The notes under the pieces are model-generated. The model was not told the DNA's origin. It searched no databases and saw nothing but the letters and a program-made list of their open reading frames with translations. From a virus, in the IMG/VR virus record IMGVR_UViG_3300031857_000517, positions 1 through 38,815 of that record: 38,815 nt of DNA; one strand, 5' to 3'. Below, one piece after another: positions 18,062-25,642 of the stretch. The position numbers and the translations under genes were made by a program. Within the stretch, counting starts at the first letter, position 1; each line of letters begins with the position of its first letter.

Positions 18062-19036
18062 ATGAATAGTAGAACATTAAATACAGGAATCACAAGAATA
18101 AAATTTCAAAACAGTCATACTGTTTATGAGAATTTTATTAAGTGTACTATTAAGGATTATGAATTTAATTTAAGTTATAATCCGTCTCTATTATCAGGTT
18201 CTCAAGCTGCTTTATTCCCATATAGTTCTTCAGTTGGTGGAGATGTATTTTTCAATCCAACAGGCTCAGAATATTTTGGTATATTAAAACCATTCACTAC
18301 AGGTTCAGAATTTTCTCCATACACTAGTGAAATAGGATTATATAATGATGCTGGAGATTTATTAGCAGTAGCAAAATTAGCTTCACCAATGCCATTATCA
18401 TCTAACACTGATATGACATTTTTAGTTAAATATGACACCCAATGGATTAATAAACCATACTTTACTCCTTCAGTGACACCATCAATGACTCCGTCACCAT
18501 CATTTATACCTCCAACACCAACAGTTACACCTTCAGTTACACCTTCAATAAGTGTGACACCAAGTATTAGTGTGACACCTAGTGTAACACCTTCTGCTAC
18601 AACTAGTATAAGTGTGACACCAAGTATTAGTGTGACACCTAGTGTAACACCTTCAATTAGTGTAACTCCAAGCACAACACCAAGTATTAGTGTGACACCT
18701 AGTGTGACACCTTCAACAACACCTCCTAGTAGTGTTTCTTTAATAGTATATGCTAAATATATAAACAGTGGTGGTACTTTAAGATATAAAATTAATAGTG
18801 GAACTTTCAATGAAATTCCTCTTACTTTATCATCAACTTGTGATTACTTATATACAATAACTGGATTAATACCTGGTGATACAGTGACATTTGATGTTGT
18901 TAGTGCGTATGCTATAGCTGGTTCTTCAACATCACCTTGTCCATCATCTGGATTTGGATGTACTTACAACTATGGCGCTGTGAGTGGTGGAACTAATAAC
19001 GTATATATAACAGTAGATGGTTCTACTGCCTGTTAA
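18062..19036 (+). CDS. Stalk-and-tip adhesin 3 (PSVTPS repeats, Cys terminus)
   Basis: 324 residues from the ATG at 18062. An in-frame TTG at 18053 lies inside the previous gene and is less likely. The N-terminal domain (about 1-130) repeats the C-terminal domain of the protein encoded at 14978: [20 protein letters not shown] and then [17 protein letters not shown]. The stalk (about 137-225) has PSVTPS/SISVTPS units. The tip (about 226-324) contains [16 protein letters not shown] and [15 protein letters not shown], and ends GSTAC. It looks like a recombinant of the upstream fibre-base module with a stalk and a new tip. It closes the structural module. Confidence 0.75.
   Translation: MNSRTLNTGITRIKFQNSHTVYENFIKCTIKDYEFNLSYNPSLLSGSQAALFPYSSSVGGDVFFNPTGSEYFGILKPFTTGSEFSPYTSEIGLYNDAGDLLAVAKLASPMPLSSNTDMTFLVKYDTQWINKPYFTPSVTPSMTPSPSFIPPTPTVTPSVTPSISVTPSISVTPSVTPSATTSISVTPSISVTPSVTPSISVTPSTTPSISVTPSVTPSTTPPSSVSLIVYAKYINSGGTLRYKINSGTFNEIPLTLSSTCDYLYTITGLIPGDTVTFDVVSAYAIAGSSTSPCPSSGFGCTYNYGAVSGGTNNVYITVDGSTAC
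18471..18723 (+). repeat. PSVTPS-coding repeat tract, gene 3, with 60-base period
   Basis: Bases 18548-18594 and 18608-18654 are an exact 47-base direct repeat with 60-base spacing. The whole tract encodes the adhesin stalk and shares units with the two preceding genes. Confidence 0.88.
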
Positions 19037-19038
19037 AA

Positions 19039-19046
19039 TATTTATA
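19039..19046 (+). promoter_or_regulatory. TATTTATA intergenic motif
   Basis: Exact TATTTATA preceded by A, three bases after the adhesin 3 stop and 12 bases before the ATG at 19059. It marks the switch from the structural to the nucleic-acid module. Confidence 0.5.
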
Positions 19047-19058
19047 TAAAATAATGTT

Positions 19059-19487
19059 ATGAAATGGAAAGGACGAGAAGAAATCAATCCAGAAAAATAT
19101 TTTGGATTTATTTACAAAATAACTAACAAAGAAACTGGTAAGTTTTATGTTGGTAAAAAGGTCTATTGGCATAATAAAAAGAAAAAACTCACTAAAAAAC
19201 AACTCGCTGAGCTTCCACCCACACCAGGTCGCAAACCCACACATGAAGTAGTTCGTGTTGAAAGTGACTGGAAAACATATTGGGGTTCTAATAAACAATT
19301 GCTCACAGACATAAAACAATATGGAGAGGATAAATTTGAATGTTGGATATTTAAACAATGTCTAACTAAAAAACAACTCACATATTGGGAAATGCACTAT
19401 CAATGTAAAGAAGAAGTGTTAATTAGTAGCAATAAATCTTACAATGATAATATATTAGGCAAGTTTTTTACTAAAGATTTGGTTTAG
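19059..19487 (+). CDS. GIY-YIG family endonuclease
   Basis: A 142-residue protein with the GIY-YIG nuclease pattern: GFIYKITNKETGKFYVGKK (residues 16-34) gives the FIY and YVG strands. The candidate metal-binding Glu is Glu111 in YWEMHYQ, and a conserved-type Asn occurs in YNDNILGKFF. Similar small proteins in T4-like phages include free-standing homing endonucleases (Seg type). Here there is no separate DNA-binding domain, and the gene sits neatly between modules without interrupting another gene. Homing, DNA degradation or repair roles are all possible. Two nearby ATGs (19054, 19059) exist; only 19059 is in frame. Confidence 0.8.
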   Translation: MKWKGREEINPEKYFGFIYKITNKETGKFYVGKKVYWHNKKKKLTKKQLAELPPTPGRKPTHEVVRVESDWKTYWGSNKQLLTDIKQYGEDKFECWIFKQCLTKKQLTYWEMHYQCKEEVLISSNKSYNDNILGKFFTKDLV

Positions 19488-19514
19488 TAGATTATTTTAG
19501 CTATATTATTAGTT

Positions 19515-20450
19515 ATGATTAATGCTGCCTTACTACATACTGTGAATAGCGTTCTAGGAAAGGGTAAAGAAACAAGTAGTAATAACTACGCTTATAAATG
19601 TCCTTTCTGTAACCATCATAAACCAAAACTCGAGGTGAACATGGTTCCTAACTTAAAAGGAGAAAATCCATGGCATTGTTGGGTATGTAACGCTAAAGGT
19701 AAAACACTAGTAGGTTTATTTAAAAAGATCAAAGTTACTTCTGACAAAATAGCTGAGTTAAAGTCAATACTTGGTTTCACTACAAAGGAAGAAGTAGTTC
19801 ATGACAAGACAAAAGTTGAATTACCTAAAGAATATAAACCACTTACTAACCTCGCACGCACAGATATCGCTGCTAAACACGCTTTAATGTATTTAAAGAA
19901 ACGAGGTATCAATAAGTCAGATATATTGAAGTATAATATAGGTTATTGTGAAGAAGGCAGGTATAACAACAGAATTATTATACCATCATATGATGCTAAC
20001 GGTGAATTAAATTACTTCATAGCCAGAGATATTAATCCTGACTCAAAGAAAAAATATGATGCACCTAAATGCAATAAAAACGAATTAATAGGACTAGAAT
20101 ATTTTATTAATTGGGATGTACCTATCATATTATGTGAAGGTATATTTGATGCTATTGCTATTAAACGTAATGCAATACCATTATTAGGTAAATCAATACC
20201 AAAAGCACTAATGTTAAAATTAGTACAACCAAATGTAAAAACAGTATACGTATCTTTAGATAGGGACGCCTTAAAAGATGCTTTATCATACGCGGAACAA
20301 CTTCTCAATTTAGGTAAAGACGTTTATTTGATTGACTTACAAGATAAAGACCCATCAGACATGGGTTTCGAAAAATTCACCAAATTAGTTCATGAAGCTG
20401 AGCAATTAACGCTTGGGCAACTAATTTATAAAAAACTAGAATTAGCATGA
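19515..20450 (+). CDS. 61: DNA primase, T4 gp61-like (zinc finger plus TOPRIM)
   Basis: A 311-residue protein. The N-terminal zinc-binding motif has Cys29/Cys32 (KCPFCNHHKPK) and Cys55/Cys58 (WHCWVCNAKG). A TOPRIM core follows: IILCEGIFDAIAI (Glu208) and VYVSLDRDALKD (Asp249, Asp251), then DLQDKDPSDMGF. The order and size match primases of T4-like phages, which make RNA primers together with the gp41 helicase. The helicase is not in this window. The stop overlaps the start of the downstream nuclease gene (ATGA), suggesting coupled translation. The gene is preceded by an A+T-rich spacer of 27 bases. Confidence 0.88.
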   Translation: MINAALLHTVNSVLGKGKETSSNNYAYKCPFCNHHKPKLEVNMVPNLKGENPWHCWVCNAKGKTLVGLFKKIKVTSDKIAELKSILGFTTKEEVVHDKTKVELPKEYKPLTNLARTDIAAKHALMYLKKRGINKSDILKYNIGYCEEGRYNNRIIIPSYDANGELNYFIARDINPDSKKKYDAPKCNKNELIGLEYFINWDVPIILCEGIFDAIAIKRNAIPLLGKSIPKALMLKLVQPNVKTVYVSLDRDALKDALSYAEQLLNLGKDVYLIDLQDKDPSDMGFEKFTKLVHEAEQLTLGQLIYKKLELA

Positions 20451-21232
20451 GTATAGATAAACACTCAAACATTATTCACGATCCTAAAATTAAAAGAATT
20501 GTAGAATATAGTCAAGATAACAAACAAGTAAATGTATTAGACCAACGTTTTTATAGACGAGATGGTAAATACTATCCATCTATCACCAGTATATTAAACT
20601 TTTTCCCTAAAAATCAGTTCTTTCATAACTGGCTTAAAGATGTAGGGCATAACTCAGATATTATCGCTTCAAAAGCAGCCGCTGAAGGTACTCAAGTACA
20701 TAATGCATGTGAGGAACTTATGTTAGGTAAGGAAGTAACATGGATGAATGAAGATGGAAGAGTAAGTTATTCACTTGATGTGTGGAAAATGATTTTAAAG
20801 TTTGCTGATTTTTGGAAACAAACAAAACCAGAATTAATTGCAACTGAATATCATTTATTCTCAGACGAACATCAGTATGCTGGTACAACAGATATCATTT
20901 GTCGTATTGATGGTAAACTATGGTTGATAGATATTAAAACATCTAATTCAGTTCATACATCATACAACTTACAATTAGCCGCTTACGCGAAAGCATGGAA
21001 TGAAACTCACAATGAACCTGTAGAAGGAATAGCTATTTTATGGTTAAAAGCAAATACACGTGGTGAGAAAAAAGATAAAGTACAAGGTAAAGGATGGGAA
21101 CTAAAAATTATTGACAATATTGAAGATAATTTCAGTATGTTCCTTAAGATATATGATATCTACAAATTAGAAAATCCTGACGCTAAACCAAGTACAGAAA
21201 CTCTACCTATCTCCATAAAAATCGAAGACTAG
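20447..21232 (+). CDS. PD-(D/E)XK nuclease, RecB/Cas4-like
   Basis: A 261-residue protein with the ordered motifs of RecB-type exonucleases: YYPSITSIL near residue 42, AAAEGTQVH (residues 77-85), GTTDIICRI with Asp149, LIDIKTS with Asp162 and Lys164, and LQLAAYAKAW (Gln176, Tyr180). No Cys cluster of the Cas4 iron-sulfur type is visible. Coupling to primase suggests a role in replication or recombination, such as DNA end processing. Because it overlaps the primase by four bases, the ATG at 20447 is a confident start. Confidence 0.85.
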   Translation: MSIDKHSNIIHDPKIKRIVEYSQDNKQVNVLDQRFYRRDGKYYPSITSILNFFPKNQFFHNWLKDVGHNSDIIASKAAAEGTQVHNACEELMLGKEVTWMNEDGRVSYSLDVWKMILKFADFWKQTKPELIATEYHLFSDEHQYAGTTDIICRIDGKLWLIDIKTSNSVHTSYNLQLAAYAKAWNETHNEPVEGIAILWLKANTRGEKKDKVQGKGWELKIIDNIEDNFSMFLKIYDIYKLENPDAKPSTETLPISIKIED

Positions 21233-21234
21233 AC

Positions 21235-21276
21235 TGACCGCGACTCTTGGCATATCTTTATTATATAATAAGAAAT
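21235..21276 (+). promoter_or_regulatory. Promoter-like element A with palindromic core
   Basis: TGACCGCG (21235-21242), a 14-base gap, then TTTATTATATAATAAGAAAT (21257-21276), whose bases 21258-21271 are a perfect palindrome. TATCTTTA at 21253-21260 resembles the Bacteroidota -7 box TAnnTTTG, with TG about 18 bases upstream. It precedes the ATG at 21275. An almost identical element lies 248 bases downstream. Confidence 0.6.
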
Positions 21277-21475
21277 GAAAGATATGAACACACAAGAATT
21301 AATGAATAAAGTTTGTTTGACCGCGGAAGAGCATGAGTTTTTAACCACAACTAATCCAGAATGGGTTAAGCAGTTTTTATTTCATAATACATGGAATAAC
21401 ACGTATTTAAATTTAGACGTATATAGTGAGGCTGACCATGAAAAACGTCAATTTGAAATGGAACGTGGTTATTAA
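21275..21475 (+). CDS. Small hypothetical protein behind promoter A
   Basis: A 66-residue acidic protein with several Trp and Phe residues (FLTTTNPEWVKQFLFHNTWN) and a charged C-terminus. An alternative ATG at 21284 would remove three residues. It is unrelated to its downstream neighbour, although both follow the same promoter-like element. That arrangement resembles small host-takeover genes of early or middle phage regions. No function can be assigned. Confidence 0.7.
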   Translation: MKDMNTQELMNKVCLTAEEHEFLTTTNPEWVKQFLFHNTWNNTYLNLDVYSEADHEKRQFEMERGY

Positions 21476-21482
21476 GATTGAT

Positions 21483-21524
21483 TGACCGCGGTTATTTCAC
21501 TAAATTTATTATATAATAAGAAAT
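21483..21524 (+). promoter_or_regulatory. Promoter-like element B with palindromic core
   Basis: A second copy of the element: TGACCGCG at 21483-21490, again exactly 14 bases, then the same 20-mer at 21505-21524. TAAATTTA at 21501-21508 is the possible -7 box, 18 bases from TG as in element A. The 14 spacer bases differ between copies, so the outer parts look functionally constrained. Confidence 0.62.
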
Positions 21525-21531
21525 AAAAGTT

Positions 21532-21735
21532 ATGATAAACGAACAATTAGTACAAGAAGCGGTGGATTTATTTAATGAGACAAAGATCATGGATACTTTA
21601 GATGTCAATAATGACTATGAGGCTAAATTATTCAATAAGTTATATGATAAAGAGTGTCAACTCTATGTATTATTTGGTCGTATGACTGAGGATGATGCAA
21701 ATGAATATAGAATCGCAGTTAAATATATTAAATAA
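21532..21735 (+). CDS. Small hypothetical protein behind promoter B
   Basis: A 67-residue helical, acidic protein (QEAVDLFNETKIMDTLD and LYVLFGRMTEDDANEYRIAV). There is no membrane segment or recognisable motif. The AT-hook gene follows after five bases, and both are preceded by AAAAGTT directly before the ATG. The two are probably co-transcribed from element B. Confidence 0.7.
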   Translation: MINEQLVQEAVDLFNETKIMDTLDVNNDYEAKLFNKLYDKECQLYVLFGRMTEDDANEYRIAVKYIK

Positions 21736-21740
21736 AAGTT

Positions 21741-22223
21741 ATGAAAGTAATTGATGTAGAAGCACCTATCTACCCGCGTAAAGCATATGTGGTAGAAGTT
21801 AATGAACAAGAATACTTGAATTTTACTGAAGGTATTGAAGTATTACCTGCTCAATATTATGAAAGTGATAACGGCAATAAATTCTTCTTCAAAAAATACC
21901 ACCCAGACGGAACTCCAGGTTGGAAAGGTGGTGGATATGAATGTACTGATACTACAGGTGCTAGTAGAGCATTTCACACTGACTCATTAATTATACATCC
22001 TAGATACTTTAAACGTAAAGCCAAAGCTGAAAAAATACGTACAAGTAAAGGTACAGGTAAGCGTGGTCGTCCAAAAATGGATCCATCACTTAAAAAAGAA
22101 CCTACTGTATATGTTAAAACTGGTGGTAAACGTGGCCGTCCAAAAATGGACCCAACATTAAAGAAATCAACAGTGTACGTTAAGACTGGCGGAAAACGTG
22201 GACGCCCAAGGAAGGATAGTTAA
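21741..22223 (+). CDS. AT-hook DNA-binding protein
   Basis: A 160-residue protein. Residues 1-90 form a small globular domain with FFFKKYHPDGTPGWKGGGYE. The C-terminal 60 residues hold three AT-hook cores, RGRP at 108-111, 131-134 and 153-156, each in a GKRGRPKMDP-type context and joined by TVYVKTGGK linkers. AT-hooks bind the minor groove of A+T-rich DNA, which fits this genome or an A+T-rich host chromosome. Roles in genome organisation or transcription are possible. The three repeats are nearly identical in protein but differ at many synonymous positions. The N-terminal domain is not recognised. Confidence 0.8.
   Translation: MKVIDVEAPIYPRKAYVVEVNEQEYLNFTEGIEVLPAQYYESDNGNKFFFKKYHPDGTPGWKGGGYECTDTTGASRAFHTDSLIIHPRYFKRKAKAEKIRTSKGTGKRGRPKMDPSLKKEPTVYVKTGGKRGRPKMDPTLKKSTVYVKTGGKRGRPRKDS
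22065..22220 (+). repeat. Three AT-hook-coding repeats
   Basis: Tandem units of about 66 to 69 bases, each encoding (V)KTGGKRGRPKMDP-type residues. The codons differ between units (for example GGT/GGC/GGA for the same Gly), so the DNA repeats are less alike than the protein repeats. Confidence 0.75.
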
Positions 22224-22231
22224 TATTTATC
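22224..22231 (+). promoter_or_regulatory. TATTTATC motif variant before the tagged-gene cluster
   Basis: A one-base variant (TATTTATC) of the recurrent intergenic motif, three bases before the ATG at 22235. It heads the coupled run of genes that carry MK...(L/I)XE N-termini. Confidence 0.35.
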
Positions 22232-22234
22232 GGT

Positions 22235-22984
22235 ATGAAGATTAGAATTAAAGAAGCGCGACAAACGCCACAGGCAATATTCATGGCGGGCCCAGCAGGT
22301 GCTGGTAAGTCATTTATCGCCAAATCTTTACCACTATCTAAATTCCAAGTAATAAATGTTGACGATACTTATGAAGAATTGCTTAAGGCATCTGGTTTAG
22401 GCATGAAACAAAAGGATTTTGATCCTGAACAATTGTCACAAGCTGGTAAATTAATGGCTCAAGCCCAAAAATCAACTAAGGAAAAATACGCCAAAGCACT
22501 TGAAAATTTAAACGACATTATTATTGATGGAACAGGTGCGGCATCTAAACCATTACTCAAGAAAAAGGCAGAATTAGAGGCTTTAGGGTATGAAACAATG
22601 ATGGTAATGATATATGTTTCTCCAATAACATCACTTGAACGTAATGCTAATAGAGAACGCTCATTAATGCCAGGTATTGTTTTAAGAACATGGAGAGATA
22701 TTAATAGTAATATTGAAACATATGAGCAAGCATTTGGTGACAATTTAGTTGTCATAAATAATGATCCTAAAGACGCTGATAAAAGTTTTGACCCACAAGA
22801 AATAAAACGTAGATTTTTTGACACATCAAAAGCTAAAGGTAAACCAAAAACACCTGAAGAAATAGAAAAGGCAAAAGCTGATATTGCTCAATTAAATAAA
22901 GATATTGAGTTAGCAATTCAACAACAACCAAAATTCACACCCGCTGCTACAACGGTTGCTAAAATAAAGGCATTCATTAAATGA
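22235..22984 (+). CDS. P-loop kinase (zeta-toxin/PNK-like) with MKIRIKE leader
   Basis: A 249-residue protein. It begins MKIRIKE then Ala, a possible capsid-targeting leader with an IKE cleavage site; the kinase fold starts straight afterwards. Walker A is GPAGAGKS (residues 19-26) and VDDTYEELLK follows. IIDGTGAASK is a likely substrate or lid region, and ERNANRERSLMPG supplies the Arg-rich lid. This pattern fits zeta-toxin/AAA_33-type kinases that phosphorylate nucleic acid ends or small substrates. A helical Lys/Gln-rich C-terminal tail follows. It overlaps the next gene by ATGA. The substrate cannot be told from sequence. Confidence 0.78.
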   Translation: MKIRIKEARQTPQAIFMAGPAGAGKSFIAKSLPLSKFQVINVDDTYEELLKASGLGMKQKDFDPEQLSQAGKLMAQAQKSTKEKYAKALENLNDIIIDGTGAASKPLLKKKAELEALGYETMMVMIYVSPITSLERNANRERSLMPGIVLRTWRDINSNIETYEQAFGDNLVVINNDPKDADKSFDPQEIKRRFFDTSKAKGKPKTPEEIEKAKADIAQLNKDIELAIQQQPKFTPAATTVAKIKAFIK

Positions 22985-24780
22985 TAGATTTAAATACTAT
23001 ATTAAGCGAACTAAACGACGACCAAACTAACCCTTCAGCTGTTGCTTATTATCCAGGTGGATTCAAACCACCACATGAAGGACATTATGAGGCAGCTAAA
23101 GATTTAGCTTCACGTCCTAATATATCTAAAGTAATTATTTTAGTAGGACAAAAAGAACGTGATGGTATTACTTCTAAAATGAGTAAGCAAATATGGGATT
23201 TATATCTCGCTGCTGCTCCAATAGCTAAAGTATCAGTTGAAATGTCTAAAGATCCATCTCCAATTAAAGATATTTTTGGAATAATGGATAATAATTTAGA
23301 AATGAAGGCATATGTTGCTGGTGCTAAGGAAGAAGTTGAAGATCAAGGATATTTTTCTTCATTACAAAAAGCATTTGGTAATAGAGTAATGCCTATATCT
23401 ATTGAGGAAAAAATAGTTAGCCAAGGTAAACGTCTATCAGGTACTCAAGTTCGCCAATTAATAGATACTGTTAAAGCATCAGTTTTAAAATTAAGATCTA
23501 TTAAAGATAAAAATTCAAATGAATACTCAAAGGCTAGAAATGAGTATTTAAATAATATAAAAATACTTGAAGGTTGCTTCCCAGAAGCAGTTATTCAAAA
23601 AGGACAATTTGAAGCAATAATGAGAATACTAGGTATTCCTGTTTTAGATGCTGACCAATTACAAGAAAATCAAGAAGACGGAAACATAATTATAAGAGTA
23701 CCTTATAAATTAACACCTAAAATTGAGAACTATCTTAATACAATGTTAGTTCCATTTGAATACTCACAACAAGCATTTGGTGGACAAGAACGTCGTATGT
23801 TAATACCTAATTTAAGTGATGATCCATATCAACGTGAGAAAATACTTAATTGGTTATCTAAAAAAGGTATAGCTATTAACGTAGAAGAAGATCTATTCAC
23901 TATTAAATGGTGGAAATCAACATTAGAAGAAACATTAACTGAGCCTCAAGAAGCATCAGATAATGTTATAGCTGACTTTATTGATTTTGCTGCTAAAGCA
24001 CTTGACTTACAACAAGTACCTAAAATTACTTTTAGTGATGATCAAGAATTAGCTAAAAACATGCATTCATTAGGTGCTTATAATCCTAAAAGTGATGAAT
24101 TATTAGTTGTTAAAGGACCAAGACTAACAGCTGACATTTTACGTACATTAGCTCATGAATTAGTACATCGTAAACAAGATGAATTAAATCCATTAAGTAA
24201 AGAAGATGGGGCTACTGGTTCACCAATTGAAAATGAAGCTAATGCTGCTGCTGGTGTGTTATTAAGACAATTTGGTAAATACAGACCAGAAATATTTGAA
24301 GAAGACGCTAAAGAAAAAGCTGATTATAAGATATATTGTGATATGGATGGTGTTATTGTTGATTTTGATAAAGGATATAAAGAATTAACAGGTAGAGAAG
24401 CTAGCTTTGACACACCTAAAGAAGAATTTTGGGCTCCTATTCAAAAAGCAGGCGCCTCATTTTGGATTAAATTACAATGGATGCCTGATGGAAAAAAATT
24501 ATGGGAATTTATTAAACCATACAATCCAGATTTACTATCAGCTCCATCAAGAGACGAATCATCTAAGATAGGTAAGTTTGTATGGGTGAAAAGAAATGTT
24601 CCTGGTACTAAACTTATATTACGTCAAGCAGAACGTAAACAAGAATTCGCAACACCAAACTCTATCTTAATTGATGATAGAGCTGATAATATACAACGTT
24701 GGAAAGACGCTGGTGGTATTGGAATTGTCCATACATCAGCAGCCGACACAATACAACAATTGAAAGATTTAGGTTTATGA
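22981..24780 (+). CDS. Nucleotidyltransferase / zinc metallopeptidase / HAD phosphatase fusion
   Basis: A 599-residue multidomain protein. Residues 1-10 (MIDLNTILSE) are a leader-like segment. Residues about 20-165 form a cytidylyltransferase-like domain with YYPGGFKPPHEGH (His32, His35) and RLSGTQVRQLI. Residues about 200-310 are unrecognised. Residues about 325-435 form a zincin-like domain with HELVH (392-396) and a downstream ENEANAAAG possibly giving the third ligand. Residues about 448-599 form a HAD domain with DMDGVIVDF (454-462) and SILIDDRADN (561-570), like 5'(3')-deoxyribonucleotidases. LTE at 319-321, in the linker before the peptidase, matches a (L/I)XE processing site. No frameshift or stop separates the domains. 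Confidence 0.8.
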   Translation: MIDLNTILSELNDDQTNPSAVAYYPGGFKPPHEGHYEAAKDLASRPNISKVIILVGQKERDGITSKMSKQIWDLYLAAAPIAKVSVEMSKDPSPIKDIFGIMDNNLEMKAYVAGAKEEVEDQGYFSSLQKAFGNRVMPISIEEKIVSQGKRLSGTQVRQLIDTVKASVLKLRSIKDKNSNEYSKARNEYLNNIKILEGCFPEAVIQKGQFEAIMRILGIPVLDADQLQENQEDGNIIIRVPYKLTPKIENYLNTMLVPFEYSQQAFGGQERRMLIPNLSDDPYQREKILNWLSKKGIAINVEEDLFTIKWWKSTLEETLTEPQEASDNVIADFIDFAAKALDLQQVPKITFSDDQELAKNMHSLGAYNPKSDELLVVKGPRLTADILRTLAHELVHRKQDELNPLSKEDGATGSPIENEANAAAGVLLRQFGKYRPEIFEEDAKEKADYKIYCDMDGVIVDFDKGYKELTGREASFDTPKEEFWAPIQKAGASFWIKLQWMPDGKKLWEFIKPYNPDLLSAPSRDESSKIGKFVWVKRNVPGTKLILRQAERKQEFATPNSILIDDRADNIQRWKDAGGIGIVHTSAADTIQQLKDLGL

Positions 24781-25352
24781 GTGATACAAATTTAAAAAAA
24801 GAGTTTTCGAAACGTGATGTACAAAGAATGAGGAATATCATCACAGGTAATGCTGGTGGTTCTACAGGTGTACAAGTAGGTTATAGTAAACAATCTCAAG
24901 ATTATACAGAAGGTGACATTTGGGAAGAAAATGGTAAACAATGGACCATTAAAAATGGTATTAAACAAACTGTAACTAAGTTTGATAGACTTAAAAAAAT
25001 GTTTATCATACCTATTGCATGTCCTGAATGTAATAAACCAATGAAGAATGATGACATTAGTAAAAAGATGTGGTCAATTCATCATAAATGCTTTGATTGT
25101 GTTTTAGAAATGGAAGCTAAAATGAAATTAGAAGGTAAATGGGATGAATACCAGTCACAAATGATGAATTCTAATAAAAACGCTATGGTTGATGATTTTG
25201 AGAAAGCCATTGAAGATTTTTATGCTAGCCAAAGCGAATCATATATGACTGAACAAGGCGATGTAGAACATTGGGGAGGTGGTAAGATCAATGAGGAAGA
25301 AATTAAAAATGTTAAAGAATACATTAAGAAATTGCGCGAAGCACAAGTATAG
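24777..25352 (+). CDS. Hypothetical protein with Cys/His zinc-binding-like motif
   Basis: 191 residues from the ATG at 24777, which overlaps the fusion gene's stop (ATGA). An in-frame upstream ATG at 24699 lies deep in that gene and is rejected. Residues about 85-115 contain CPECNKPM then HHKCFDC, a likely four-ligand zinc site. The N-terminal part includes FSKRDVQRMRNIITG and GDIWEENGKQWTIKNG, and the C-terminus is an acidic helix. The leader does not match the (L/I)XE pattern. The zinc site suggests a nucleic-acid-binding or structural role, unproven. Confidence 0.75.
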   Translation: MSDTNLKKEFSKRDVQRMRNIITGNAGGSTGVQVGYSKQSQDYTEGDIWEENGKQWTIKNGIKQTVTKFDRLKKMFIIPIACPECNKPMKNDDISKKMWSIHHKCFDCVLEMEAKMKLEGKWDEYQSQMMNSNKNAMVDDFEKAIEDFYASQSESYMTEQGDVEHWGGGKINEEEIKNVKEYIKKLREAQV

Positions 25353-25355
25353 AGA

Positions 25356-25363
25356 TATTTATA
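25356..25363 (+). promoter_or_regulatory. TATTTATA motif, 3 bases from a start
   Basis: Exact TATTTATA with only CCC between it and the ATG at 25367, after the stop at 25352. Confidence 0.45.
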
Positions 25364-25366
25364 CCC

Positions 25367-25642
25367 ATGAATCAAGACAATATCTATACAGTTTTAATGA
25401 CAGCAGTTACAGTTTTAGGTAGTGCTGCCGCGTTTCGATTCTATGAAAAAAAATCAATGCGTAAAGAACGTGATGAAGAATTTATTCGTCATGACTGTAA
25501 AGATAGAATATCAAAACTAGAAGCATTACTAGTTGAATCCGCTCGTGAAAAAGATGAGTTGCGTAAAATGATATTAGAACTCACTAGAGAAGTAGCTACA
25601 CTTCGTACTAAAGTTGAATTTTTCGAGAAAGGTAAAATATAA
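25367..25642 (+). CDS. Small membrane-anchored coiled-coil protein
   Basis: A 91-residue protein. A short N-terminal hydrophobic segment (residues about 7-24, YTVLMTAVTVLGSAAAF) is followed by a very charged coiled coil (SKLEALLVESAREKDELRK) to the C-terminus. This topology is seen in Rz-like inner-membrane spanins and in other small phage membrane proteins. The coiled coil is rather short for a spanin and no lipoprotein partner is visible next to it. The function is therefore left open. Confidence 0.7.
   Translation: MNQDNIYTVLMTAVTVLGSAAAFRFYEKKSMRKERDEEFIRHDCKDRISKLEALLVESAREKDELRKMILELTREVATLRTKVEFFEKGKI

Noticed and set aside
18053-18062. TTG start nine bases upstream for the third adhesin
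   Set aside because: It lies within the preceding gene; the ATG at 18062 directly after that gene's stop is more natural.
16759-18723. CRISPR-like arrays of short direct repeats
   Set aside because: Repeats are in frame, degenerate, without unique spacers, and encode a regular Pro/Ser/Thr/Val stalk.
18202-18810. Long open frame on the minus strand with VTLGVTLI repeats
   Set aside because: It is the mirror of the PSVTPS-coding repeats; low-complexity repeats keep the other strand open. No minus-strand gene has independent support in this window.
19059-19487. Intron or homing insertion inside a conserved gene
   Set aside because: The GIY-YIG gene does not interrupt any other gene; flanking genes are complete.
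24699-24777. Upstream ATG for the Cys/His protein gene
   Set aside because: It would overlap the HAD domain coding region by 82 bases; the ATGA junction at 24777 matches neighbouring coupled genes.
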